This document shows positions 11,640 to 45,609 of a stretch of 64,000 bases of DNA, in pieces. Positions within the stretch are counted from its first letter, which is position 1. Each line of letters begins with the position of its first letter. The notes below the pieces were generated by a model. That model searched no databases. It was not told the origin of the DNA and saw nothing but the letters and a program-made list of their open reading frames with translations. Origin of the DNA: Metellina segmentata (taxonomy: Eukaryota > Arthropoda > Arachnida > Araneae > Tetragnathidae). The stretch lies in NCBI GenBank assembly GCA_947359465.1, contig OX375876.1:67338998-67402997 (forward strand), in the 5' to 3' direction. The position numbers and the translations under genes were made by a program.

Positions 11640-14600
11640 CTCACTCACAATACTTGAACAGACCACTTTCATTAAGCCTTGAACAATCACGATTCTGCTT
11701 ACAATAGATTGCATATGAACTCCCTTCTCCATCTCGTGTTTGTTAAGTTCGTCTACGTGACTGACTTTATTAGACGCATCGGAGAGATTCCTTATAAGCT
11801 ACAGAAATTGATTGCTTCTTCTGAAATAGAATCGATCCCTTGAAGTGTCGGCGGTTAATTAATGCCCGTCTGGAGATCGAGGCCTTATAACCCATGCGGT
11901 ACTTATTCAGAAAGTCATCAGCATTTTTCCGGCAAAGCGTGCTATTCGCATAATGAGGTGGGCTATTGTTAATAGCCAATGCCCGTCATGAAAGCTATGT
12001 GAATGTGTTTCTTGTAAGTGTCAATTGTATACGTGACAATTGTGGTAATCAAGAGACAAATGGTCTGACTTGCGACTGGGTATTGCAATGCTTGGCTTCT
12101 TCCATACTTTTGAGAGATTTGGATGATGAATAGTGAAAAGAGGAGGGAAGTGTGAAATTCCCACGTTAAAAGTTAAAAGATTCTATGCAATTTTGAATTG
12201 GATGCTATAGGAATTTTGAATGTGTCGAGTACGTCTATTTGTTTTGTGGGAGATTCTAATCCGTTTTAAAAAAGTTAAAAAGAAAACGAATGTAAATAAA
12301 GAAAATTGTTATCAAAGATCAAAGAGACAATATCAAGTTTAAAAAATAGCGAATTTTAACGTTTAACATTAAGTACCAACAAACTATAAATTGGTGATAA
12401 GTTTAATTTATCATGAAACTAACTAGTATAGTTAAACATAGGTTAAGTTAAAATAATATTTATAATATATAGCATTTAAAAACTTAGTGTTGTATACCTA
12501 GTAATTATAAAATTAGTTAATTTTTATATTTTCATTTGCATTTTTTCCTTGATATTAGTCGAATACTTACAATGCATACATGAAACATTCAAGCTCCTGA
12601 ATTTACTATAATCTATACCAGTGGTGCACAAACTATGGGTCGCGACACTTTTAGTGACCTATTGTAATTCGTCAAATTCAAAGAAATTTATTTGGTAATA
12701 AAACATATATGAATTTTCTTCAACAAATATTAAGTACAAGTATAATAGTGAAAGGAGATAACATTATTTATAAAAAAAAAATATATTTTTTTTTTACGAA
12801 AACAATAAGTATTAGTATATAATACCTATACTTCGCAACCGGCAGGCGAACAGACATAGTGATAACAGATAATTGTTAATTCGAGATGCTCTTTACCTGG
12901 TCTCTGTTGCGATTCATATGCAACTTTTGACGGTCTGACATTTCGCAGTGGCTATATTATCTACAATTTTTTCAATCGATCTAGAATCACATTGAACCCT
13001 TATGATGTAAAGTTTTTTTAAGTATTTTTCATTACAAAAATATTTATATATATATCCATATGCATAGATAAAACGCGCAAGTCCCTAACATAATTCAGCT
13101 ATAACTACATTCACGATTAAAAAAACGTCGATTGTCTATCAGGAGTCGCGACAAAATTTTACATAAATTGGGGGGGGGGTGCGGAAATGAAAACAGTTTG
13201 CGTACCAGTAATGTATACCGCACATTCACAAATTCAGAATTTTTTCAACAAAATGCGCCATTCACATCATACGGCGCGCTAGCTAACTTGCTACTTTGTA
13301 AATATTGTTGGATGTGTTCTTTCTGTTGCTTCCAAAGTCATAGTAAGTCAAGCCAGCAGTTTTTAGTCCCAAGATAATTTTTTCGTAAAAAGGGACACGA
13401 TACATAACATATAAATCAGAAATCATTGTCTCCTAAGTAACGACGGTAGAGCAGATTAACTTAGTCCGGAAGAAAAACCAATAGGTATCCTCCCGCTCGT
13501 CTTTCTCAACACTCTCCCCTGATCTTGGCAACCCTTCGTTGGGTATTCGCGCTTGTCACTCGCCAACCGCTCGAGCTGGCACTCGCCAATCTCTATACTT
13601 GGAGACAGCCTCCTGACAAATATCATTTGCTATCACTATATTGGAACAGTTACGATTGTACTAAGAGTAGAATGTGTATATGAATGCACTTTTCCGTCAC
13701 GCATTTATTAAGATCGTCTACTCGTCTGTCTTTATTAGACTCATAGGAAGAACATTCCTTATAAGTTATAGAAATTAATTGCTTCTTCAGAAATAGAATC
13801 GATCCCTCGAAGTGTCGACAGATAATTAATGCCCGGCTGGCGAACGAGAACCACATTATCCATGCAGCACTTATAATGCAGAAAGTCATCAGCATTTTTC
13901 CAGCAAAGCGCTCTATTCGCTTAATGAGGTGGGATAGCTAACTATTTCTAAATTTCCAATGCCTCTCATGAAGGTTAACGAAATGAGGTTCTTGTTAAGA
14001 GTCAGTTGTATACGTGACAATTGTTGTAATCATGAAACAAATGGACCGACTCGTGACCGGATATTCAATTGTTTGGTCTCGTCCACGTTTTGAAATGCAT
14101 GGTTTATGAATAGTGAGAGGGTGGGACTGTGAAAATCAAACTTTAAAAGATTAGACGCAGTTTTGGAGAGGTGCTACTTCTCTTAAACAATTTAAAAAGA
14201 AGTGGGGTGTAAGTAAAGCAAATTGTAATCAGATATCAAAGAGAATATCAAGTTTAGAAAGTCAATTTTCTTATCATTAAACTATAAATACCAACACGCT
14301 CGAAATTGGTGTTAGATTTAATGTTTAATGAAGCTTTTCATTACACTTGGAACATATTAGTCGAGTGTGTGTAGAGTTTAAGCAAGTATTAATAAAATAT
14401 TCATACTACTTAGAATAGAATTCGAAAACCTGGCGTGTTTCTAGTAATGGTAAAATACTTTATTTTTTATCTTTCAATGCACATTTCCCCCTTGATATTA
14501 GTCGAGTATTTACTATAGTTACCTGAAACACTTTAAGTTCCTGAATTAAGTTTAATCCATACCACACTTATTCATAAAGTCATCAGCATTTTGTTAAAAA

Positions 14601-15290
14601 AACTCTATACTCACAAATTAAGCCAGCTAATTATTTTTTTCTATACAGCCAATACCTACAATAAAGGTTATCAGAAAGGTTTTCCTGTTATGAGGCAGTT
14701 GTATACGTGGTAATTGTGGTGGTAATCGTGACAAAAATAGACTGTATAGCGAATATAAAATGCAATGCTAGACTTTCTCCTCACTTATGAGACGTTTAAG
14801 TGAGACTCACTTTTGACACATCGCGTTCATGAATAGTGAAATGAGGGAGAAACTATGAAATAGAAGTCTTGAACGGTTGGATGGAATTTTTAAAAAGAGG
14901 CTATAAAGGTTAAGAATGCCTTAAATAACTATTCATTTGATCTAGATATTAAACTAAAAATTAAAGAAAAAGATCTGGGATGTTTGTAAAGGAGATTGTT
15001 ATAAAAGACGAAAGGCAAAACAATGTCTACAGAAGTCATACTTTTTTACCTTTTAACACATATATTCAAAAGCAATAAAATCTGTCCTACAATACTTTCA
15101 ACCAATTAGCCATTATGTTACTTACAAACAATTCCCAGAATAAATTAGACAGTTCATATCGTTGGTAAATCTAATATTTACTGAAATTCTGATTCTGTTC
15201 TTTCATAATATTCTACCTTCTTATATTTTCCTTCTGCAACCAGTTTCAAATCTTACGTAAGGAATACTGACAATAGATAAATTTCTGTAA
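11640..15290. repeat. Tandem array of ~0.7 kb units, interrupted by a hAT element
   Basis: Diverged copies share landmarks in the same order: ATTCCTTATAAG, GAAATAGAATCGATCCCT, AAGTCATCAGCATTTT, GTTGTATACGTGACAATTGT and GATATTAGTCGA. AAGTCATCAGCATTTT occurs near 11911, 13885 and 14577, and a degraded form sits right of the hAT element. With the hAT insertion removed, the spacing between equivalent points is about 0.7 kb. No coding frame spans the unit. Confidence 0.75.
12619..13210. mobile_element. Non-autonomous hAT element (592 bp)
   Basis: The left end CAGTGGTGCACAAACTATGG and the reverse complement of the right end (TACTGGTACGCAAACTGTTT) are imperfect terminal repeats of hAT type. The flanks ATCTATAC (12611-12618) and ATGTATAC (13211-13218) are a 7/8-matching 8-bp duplication. 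It sits inside a unit of the 0.7 kb tandem array and contains a run of ten G at 13171-13180. Confidence 0.8.
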
Positions 15291-15299
15291 GAATTTATT

Positions 15300-16200
15300 C
15301 ATTACCAATGATTTGATTTGGTAGTAGATATAGAACAAACTATCGAGAGGAATCCAAATTCTCACCCTATGTTCGTCCGATGTCGACTTCTAATCCTAGC
15401 TGAAGATTATCAGTAAAAACTTGTCTACACGTGTTGCATAACACACTTTTACCCATGTAGTAAAATTATTTATACTTACAGAACAGATTTCATGACTTGA
15501 GCAGTACAAACCCATTAAGGAGAGACCTAAAACCTTGTTGCTTGCAGATGTTCCACATTTCGTTGCATAATCGTTACATATACCAATAGCGCTTTTCGTT
15601 CTATTATTAAAAGATTTCCTAAGGGTGATAGATTACCGTTTAGTTTGCTCAGTCCCATCAACATCTCGTCATTATCATCCTACATGACTCCAGTTCGAAA
15701 TCTAATGTATGACATGGAGCCAGTTTGGAATATAATGTATGGTATGGTATGCTTATCAAAAGATAAAATCCATTGTAATCCATATGTATCCATTACTTAC
15801 GATTTTACTAGGTTTTAGAATTAAAACAAATTCCCGAGAGGAACAATAACCTCAATCAAGGGCACATCGGGTATCGACTTCTAACCTCAGATGAAAGTTA
15901 TCTGTAAAACTGAGTCTATACTTGTTGCCCAACTTACAGCAACTTGACAGAGGTGGTAAAATTACTTATATACTCTCAGCACAGTGTTTTTCCTCTTTGC
16001 CATATAAAGCCATTTAAGAAAGACTTACCAACGTCGTTACTGACCCACGTTCCGCCTTCCAGTGCTTAATCGACACATATACAAAATGCGCTTACTCTCC
16101 CATTATCAAAGGAGTTCGTGAGGGTGATTGATTACCGTTTCGTTTGTTCAGCCCCATCTGCATCGCGTCGTTTTCATTCCACATTGATCAGATCAGGAAG
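15300..16200. repeat. Tandem duplication of a ~0.45 kb unit
   Basis: The two halves share GGTTTTAGAATTAAAACAAA/GGTAGTAGATATAGAACAAA, GTCGACTTCTAA/ATCGACTTCTAA, GGTAGTAAAATTATTTA-like and AAGGGTGATAGATTACCGTTT/GAGGGTGATTGATTACCGTTT blocks in the same order. The copies are diverged and non-coding. Confidence 0.7.
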
Positions 16201-16259
16201 CAGATGGCCGATGGGGGATGGAGTTAGTTTTTACAATAGTGGTAAGCTCGGAAGAGGAA

Positions 16260-16565
16260 AGAGCCAAATGTTCACAGCGGGCTATTGGTTACGGTCTGTG
16301 ATCAGTCCCAAAAGGAAAGGTAAGAAGAGATCACCACGTTATATTGAACTATGGTCAGATGACGAGACAACACCCGAGCTGGCAATCCACTCCCAAAACT
16401 TCCACACAGCGTTTTATTAAGGACAGTTGAGGCCACGGCCTGTTTAGAGACACCAGCCCTTTTTGTACACGACGGTCTTTGTTGGATTTGAACTCGCTAC
16501 CCCCCGGTAGCTAATCCGTTGCTCTTCCAAACAAGATACAGCTTCGCCATAGTTGAAACGTATTG
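16260..16565 (-). mobile_element. SINE (main family), minus strand
   Basis: Right end, reverse-complemented, gives a tRNA-like head (AGAGCAACGGATTAGCTACC, B-box-like GAGTTCAAATCC). The body blocks ACTATGGTCAGATGACGAGA and GATCAGTCCC follow leftward. Confidence 0.75.
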
Positions 16566-16569
16566 CTTA

Positions 16570-17525
16570 GATATAACCTGTCCTCTAAATAAATCAATAG
16601 AATGCGGTATACGCAATGCACTGATCGAGAAACAGGGTTTACCCCTAAACTACTTCCCTGAGTCAAACCATTTCTGCTACTTTTAGATATTGCCTAAGAG
16701 TATAGCCAACTTCTCTATATTCTTGAGAGGGCAGTTCAGTAAGCTAATTATTGAGATCTTACAGATTAATTTATGAGGTTTCTTACACGTTCAGCCGAAT
16801 TTTTCAACCTGGATGTAATAGAAGAAAGCACTACCAACGTTTATGTTATTCAATGCGAGGGGAATTGCTAAACGTGACTAAGCAAGAATCTGCTTCTGCG
16901 ACAGTAAAAAACTGAAAAATCTTTTTCTGTGTTTCGAAGAATTCGTGTTTAGAAAAAGGATCCCGGTTTCACTTTTCAGATTGTTGCTGTACGTTTCTGT
17001 TAAAGCTCATTCATTTCATTTTTTGGATTGAATTAAAACGTAGTTGTCTTCTAATGAAGACAGATATTTTGTTCAGCAATATCTGGTCAGGTTTGTTAAT
17101 GACGAGATCTCAACAAGCAAACAAAATTAAGGCAACGTAGACGATACCTTAGAATCTTTACTGTATCAATGTATAAATTATGAAGTTTCTCTCAAAAGCT
17201 CTTGTTTTCATAGACACCCCTGGGTATTTTAAATTGAATTAAATTTGTAAAGTCGAGAGTACCTTAAAGCATGTTTTGAAAACGTTCTTGTGCAATTTGA
17301 TACTTATAACTTACAATTTTAAATGACAGTAATAAGAACTGATGTGTCACCTAGAATCTATCGAAATTGTTTTTAAACTATGGAGACGATCATCAGGTGG
17401 ATTAAAACAATTTTCTATTCAATGCATATTGAAATCTTATTCAAAACTACATTTATCTAAATCCCAAGCAAAATTGAATCTAGTATTTTACAAAACGCGT
17501 TGCATTTTTCTTTCTGGTGTACAAT
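16570..17525. other. No gene recognised; possible TTAA-MITE fragment
   Basis: Mostly unassigned AT-rich sequence. Bases 17045-17125 carry the TCTAATGAAGACAGATAT and TTAATGACGAGATCTC motifs typical of the GACGAGATATCTC MITE family found elsewhere in the window. Confidence 0.5.
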
Positions 17526-17529
17526 AACA

Positions 17530-18265
17530 TCTGTTTATAAAATCATGATCCTTTCCATGAAATATAACCCAACAGCAGTTTCATCAGAACATAACCGAAT
17601 CCAGCAAACCCCTTCCCCAACGATCGTGTGAAGTGTGACATCTGACCAAAAGCCAGCTCACCCACCCAAAAGCCTCCAAAGCCTGGGATTGTATAAATCA
17701 CATTTTCCAAACGGATGTCCCGCAACCTGAATGTTTAAAACCCTCCCCACTAAGCCCGCTTGAGAAACCATGCCATTCCACACACGTCCCTCCTCACAGC
17801 AGAATAAATCACATTCACCCCCAGCAGTGGTTGCCACAGTGCAAATCGCCTACTCAACCACCTCCCACTCGGCAACGATAAAAACCCAATTTCCTTTTGC
17901 ACTTACCTTTTAAGCTGCCCCCAACTTTCACTTAACCCCACAGAGGCACTTGGCATTAAAAAGCCGCCCGAGAAAGAATACAGAAGAAGCTGACAAATGT
18001 AATATACGAAATCTACGAGTTTTCCCACCCGTCGTGAAGAATGGGTAGAGTTTCCTTTTGTTAGTCTGAACTCCTCTTCCACCATAGAAAGATGAAATCT
18101 GGAGACGACACTGCACAAAGGGTTTCGCCTTTGTTGGGCAAGAGAGCTGAGACGGTCTGAATAGGACTGTTTGCATACGGCTTGTTTCGTTTCGGCTCTG
18201 AGTTGGAGTTGGTTCCAAAAGAGATGAATTATGGAGCCCGATGAAAAATTTTTTAAAGCCATAGG
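17530..18265. other. GC-richer block with partial second copy at 20440-20590
   Basis: Noticeably richer in C and G than its surroundings. About 150 bp at 18110-18265 (GGACTGTTTGCATACGGCTT ... GATGAATTATGGAGCCCGAT) recurs diverged at 20440-20590. A 119-codon minus-strand frame spans 17903-18262 and stops within AGGTAAGTG, a donor-like sequence. I recognise no domain; it could be an unknown repeat or an unrecognised exon. Confidence 0.45.
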
Positions 18266-18430
18266 GAATAAAGGAATATTCCAGAAGTAACGTTTTGACG
18301 CACTATTCTAGTAGTTTATTAGATAGAAAAGCATATATCCATTCTTTTCGCATTTCAAAAGAAACAGTGAAGGCCAAGCTGTTTATTTATTGTTTGTGGA
18401 AAGATTCAACCCTGTGAGAGGTTCATATAT

Positions 18431-18436
<6 letters not shown>

Positions 18437-18471
<35 letters not shown>
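18437..18471. repeat. (TA)n microsatellite
   Basis: About 17 uninterrupted TA dinucleotides. Confidence 0.9.
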
Positions 18472-18472
<1 letters not shown>

Positions 18473-19164
18473 CACATCCGAATTCAGACACATGACTTCT
18501 AAATAGTTCTGACCTTAACCACCAATTAAATTGTTTTTAGGAATATTGTAACCGATAGATGTGGTTATTGTATCATTATGTGTACCTTGGGGGTATAAAA
18601 AAATACTCATTATAAGTAAATCTTGCGACCGCAGAGTGTTAAACATTTATTACATATATTTAAAAATAGATTTTGATAGAGGCAACTCGTATGTTGTGTT
18701 TTAAAATCCCACTTCATATTTTTGTTAAACGTATGGTTTTAAGCTTGTGAAATCAAAACAAGCTATAGAATCTAGATTGGCTCGAGAGTTTCAACAGTTA
18801 TGTTGCATCACCGAATATCTTTTTGAGTTATGTCAGATTCACGTGCCTGTGTTCTCTTTCTATTTGTGTGCTCATGGCAGCTTTTGACGTTATCTGTTAC
18901 TTCATGTGAAAATTAGCCTCTTTTTGTCTAACGTTCTGTATAAAACACTTCAATGGTTCTAAGGGCAGCGAGCGAAAATAGTTGCGTTATCATAGTAATT
19001 AAATTTTAATAAACTGCAAATTTCATGACACCAGAACTTAAGATTTTTTTTTTCTGCTTCGTAAAAATATATTTACTGCTATTTAAACTGAGGGTTTTAA
19101 AAATATCTGAACAAATTTTAATGGGTGGTAAGTTTAAAATTAATATTTTTGAATATGACTCCAC

Positions 19165-19402
19165 GTCCGGAAATGCCTTTTGCTTAAACGATAGATCAAG
19201 TTGTGTGTCAGTCGATAATATCGTCTCTGTGGTGTAAGGCTTCGTTCCCCGATAGGAGGCCTTTCAAAGGCATGCATAGCAACATGAATATAGAGCTTGA
19301 CATTGAAAATCCAAGTGACGAATGACGCCTTACGCCACAAAAATGATGTTATCAACTGACTTAAACAGCGCCCCCTACCACCTAAAGATGGCATTTCCGG
19401 AC
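19165..19402. mobile_element. MITE with ~75 bp inverted arms
   Basis: 19165-19240 (GTCCGGAAATGCC ... GTCAGTCGATAATATCG ... GTGTAAGGC) is the imperfect inverse of 19324-19402. The right arm includes AGGGGGCGCT in reverse. No target duplication could be fixed. Confidence 0.7.
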
Positions 19403-19572
19403 ACACATTAATTTGACAGTTTATTTTGGCACCCACAATCACCCCTTACAATTTGTCCAGATATTTCGAAACACCTTGTACAAGGTTTAGCAATATACGA
19501 ACATATATGATGCCCAGTGATGATCTGGTTGAATCTATAAAATTGGAAAATTGAAAAATAGGATAGGGATAG

Positions 19573-20248
19573 TAGGGTGGGCCGAAAAACACTTTTTTTC
19601 GAAATCGCTATTCTAATAGTGCGGAAAGGGTTCTCTGTGGGTTCAATAAACACGATGTAAAATATTTTTTTGATTGGATAATATCTTCTGCCCCCGCATC
19701 GCACTTGAATTTTGGAAAGTTGTGTAAAAATTGGCAATTTTTATTCGGCATAGGAAATATAATTCTTTTCAATATTGCTATTCTAATAGTGCGGAAGAGG
19801 TGCCCACTGGTTTTTCAGGCAATATAATCAAATGTACAATACAATACAACAATAAACAGTGTTTTTACTAATCTATTTTTGGTATTTGATTTATTTCTAT
19901 AACACATAAAAAAGTGCACTTTTCTTCAAAAACTGCAAAAGTTCAGTTGCGATGCGGAAACAGAAGATATTATTCGATCGAAAATATATTTTACACCTTT
20001 CTTATTTAACCCAGTGGGCACTTCTTCCGCACTTTTGGAAAAGCAATATTGAAAAAAAATTATATTTCCTGCCCGGAGTAAAAATTGCCAATTTTTTCCA
20101 AATTTCAAAAATTGAAGTGCGATGCGGTGACAGAATATATTATCCAATCAAAAAAATATTTTACACCGTGTTTATTGAACCTAGAGAGAACCCTTTCCGC
20201 TCTATTAGAATACCGATTTCGAAAAAAAGTGTTTTTCGGCCCACCCTA
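19573..20248. mobile_element. Long-inverted-repeat (foldback) element with 8-bp TSD
   Basis: Ends TAGGGTGGGCCGAAAAACAC and its reverse complement; the arms extend about 250 bp each with mismatches, leaving a short middle. Direct 8-bp duplication AGGGATAG at 19565-19572 and 20249-20256. The duplication length suits hAT (or P/Merlin); no transposase. The 100-112 codon open frames here merely read through the arms. Confidence 0.88.
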
Positions 20249-20599
20249 AGGGATAGCACATTTCCACTTTTTTTTTACAAAAGTATATAAATAAATATTA
20301 AAATATTAGGAAATCAACATCAACAACTATAGTATATATTTGTATTTTTAAAAGAATCTGCATTTTACTTTGAACGTAAGTTTGTACACATGCCCCTATA
20401 CTCATCTTTATAATCCGTTAAACTAGTAATTCTGAACATCTGGAGAAGGCACGAAATCTGAAGTTGCATGAATGGAACTGTTTGCATACGCCTCGTTCCA
20501 GTTTAAAGTTAGAACTGGTTGGGAAAGAGGATGAATTATGCAGAAACTCGATGAAACTGTTTTGGAAAGTTATAAGGCAAAAGTGAGGTTGGGAATATT

Positions 20600-21990
20600 T
20601 TAGGGATAATAATGTTCGACGGCGGTTTCAAGGCAGTTTATAAAACCAAAAGTGATGTTTATGTTTATGAAAAGAACCGGCCACATGCTGTAAAATCTAT
20701 AACTCGTAAATTTATTTCTTTAAAAAAAACTCTTTATGTGAGTATGAAAGTTGTTATAAATCTGAATTCCATCTTATAAAGGTCTTAATTGAACCTTGAA
20801 AAGTACAAAATGTTTTGCAGAGTATTTCTTTCAGTTCCTAGAATGTTAAGAATATTTACATGCTCATGTACAGAGATCTTTAATTAGAGATGATTCAAAA
20901 TTACCTCTTTAAAGAGCAGAGTAATTTTTTTTAGGATTTCATAGTGAAAAAAAATTCATGTGGGAGATTTTCAGTGCAAGGAAGTAAATCAACTGAAGAC
21001 GAAGACGGTTCTTCTGGTTTTTCATATTGATCTACAATGCATAAAAATATTTTGAATCAAGGGTTAATGAAAATTCGAAGTGTTTTTCAATGTGGAGAAT
21101 AATAAATAATTTACTACCTCGACCACCAGTTGAAAGTATTGAAGTTCTTGACTTGTTTCTCTCAGACTTTTAAAACCTACAATTTTAATTCATTCTTGCT
21201 TTACTGTGTATTTTAGATATGAAGGAAATTTTATTGAATTTAAATGAATTTTACATTGATGCCTTATTTTTGTACCTTTTACGGTAGTTTGATTTGCCTA
21301 TTTTCTTTTGGTGTGCTTTTCACTACTAAAATAAAAAAAAATACAATTATTACTCTCAAATAAATGTTGATACTTTATTGTAATCGGATACTTACATCTA
21401 TTCGAAAATACTGTTGTGATTAATTACTTATTTTGTATTTTTATGTTTTGTGGAATATATTATCTTTTATTCTGTATTTACATTTTTCAAATGTAACATT
21501 ATTATGCGCACCACAAATTTTTTAATCCGTAGACTTCCGTAGAATCAGCTCGCGTAATTTCATTATTCATTAAAATTGGTGAGAAAGAAATATATTAGTT
21601 GGTATATTTTTTTAGGCGTAATTTAATAATCAAGCTTGCTACCTGCAAGTAACCGAAATATATGACAAAAGTTAATTTCGTCAAATTGCTTTTACAAGAC
21701 TACACGTACAAGAACTTTTTTTAGCAATTTAAGAATACGTAAGTAATGGGGGGGGGTATGATTTAAATAACATAAGGATTTGATTTGCGGCTTGCAATTC
21801 TCTTTGTGATCTCAAATTTATGCATAATGTTCCCTATAATACATTCAAACAATGTCACTACGTAGTTGACTTTTTAGTCATGTGAAAAGTCAACAGTAGA
21901 TAACTATTGAGTCTTTCATTTCCAATTCGATTTCACGCAGCAATTCATCAAGTTTTGAAACGAATTGTAAGTTGTTTATTAATGAATTGC
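20600..21990. other. No gene recognised
   Basis: AT-rich sequence leading to the first recognised frequenin exon. Examined for the missing N-terminal exon (an open segment ending in TG before a GT donor); none recognised. Confidence 0.5.
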
Positions 21991-21993
21991 CAC

Positions 21994-21997
<4 letters not shown>

Positions 21998-22026
<29 letters not shown>
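21998..22026. repeat. (CT)n microsatellite
   Basis: About 14 CT dinucleotides, 118 bp upstream of the frequenin exon at 22144. Confidence 0.9.
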
Positions 22027-22029
<3 letters not shown>

Positions 22030-22143
22030 TGAAATAATTTAATTGCGAACAAATGTAAGGTAATCGCATTAAAAAAAATTTTTTTTTTTGCTTAGACAGT
22101 GTGGAAATTGAATAATAATAATCTAAAAATTTCGTATTTTCAG

Positions 22144-44272
<22,129 letters not shown>

Positions 44273-45606
44273 CCGTATCTTTCTTTATTTCCTGACATTC
44301 CACCAAAAGCACAAGATGACACACCACAGAGACTCTCTTCGCACATATCACTCTCCCTCCCCTCGAAAACGAACCTTAAGGCTCATTTACACTTATGCGT
44401 CTGTCCATATCCGCATTCCGTATTCAAATCTGTTGAACTAGTGAGCGACGAGGTCGGTAGTGACTGAATATGTCAATCATTCCAGTTTTCGATTCTAATT
44501 GGTTCGAGGGATCAGAATGCGAAGAGCGGATTTGGATCATGCAGAAGTATTAATGAGCCTTTGCAGGGTGTCCGTTACGCAACAAACATACCGACTCTTA
44601 GAAGATTATATCCAACTGTGTATGTACTTTGATTCGTTATCTTTTATATGAAAAATGGTACTGCGCTATATAACTACTGTAATACCATTATATTTAAATC
44701 AAATTAGTGACAGTAAAATTTCAAAGTGTTTCATTGATGACATGTCATTTACAAAATGGTATTGAATTAATTGTGAAAATGGTCACTTTACACATATATT
44801 GAATTGTGTTTTATATTCTCAAGGATGTTAAATTTAGTATTTCAGCAGGATATTATTATTATTCAATATATGTTCTGAGTATTCATTAACTTTTCAATAC
44901 ATGATCAGGAAATTTAAATTTCTTATTTCAACAGAATACGATAATTATGTACTTATTTTTTCTATATCATAGTTGTTTGATATTACAATGTGTCTTACAA
45001 CAGTATATGAATAACTTTTTTTAGTTAGAGGAAAGGCTTTCAGAAAATTCGTCTTTTAATATTAGTCAGTAAGAAATTATATTAATTGAAAAAATTATCC
45101 ATTACTTGTTTTTATTTACATTCAACCAAGAATTTAGAGTACTTTAAAAACTGATATTTATTTTTTAAATGTAGAACTTAAATAGCATTGTTCATTTTGA
45201 AACGCACAGTATTTTGAATGAAAGATATTTGACGCTTTCTGTTTCATTTTATTATATGATAGACTTCTCTGTAAAATTTTATTTTGGTTATTGAGAATAC
45301 TCTCTGTCATAGAAACACAAATTGAAATATTTCATTTTTAATAGCCCTGGTAACCCATGGACAAGCACAGTTAATCTATTCAGTACTATATTATTGGCTC
45401 TTTCAAGTAAACAAGCCAAGAAATATAATTATAAGGAAACGAAGAGTACAATTATATTTTCAAGCAAACGCAAAATGTATTTTATCGTTTTGATAACTAT
45501 CTAATATACTTTGTATTCACATAATTGACCAATTTTTCAGATAAGAGTTCTTATATTTTGACTGAGTATTGCTATAGAAAATTATTAATAAAAGTATAAA
45601 AATAAA
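44273..45606 (+). other. Frq: Frequenin 3' UTR (minimum estimate)
   Basis: AT-rich non-coding sequence after the stop. The first AATAAA hexamers seen are at 45587-45592 and 45601-45606, followed by a GT-rich stretch near 45622, which would end a 3' UTR of about 1.35 kb. A MITE lies at 44379-44560. The UTR could instead run to a stronger-looking site at 48706. Confidence 0.45.
44379..44560. mobile_element. MITE in the frequenin 3' UTR (182 bp)
   Basis: AGGCTCATTTACACTTATGC ... CCGCATTCCG at the left is the imperfect inverse of the right end CGGATTTGG ... AAGTATTAATGAGCCT. Arms about 45 bp. TTA precedes the left end; TTG follows the right end. It begins 107 bp after the stop codon and would be transcribed as a hairpin. 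Confidence 0.75.
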
Positions 45607-45609
45607 TTA

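Noticed and set aside
19140..20290. Four open frames of 73-112 codons on both strands
   Set aside because: They are reads through the two arms of the inverted-repeat elements; the similar peptides on opposite strands confirm this.
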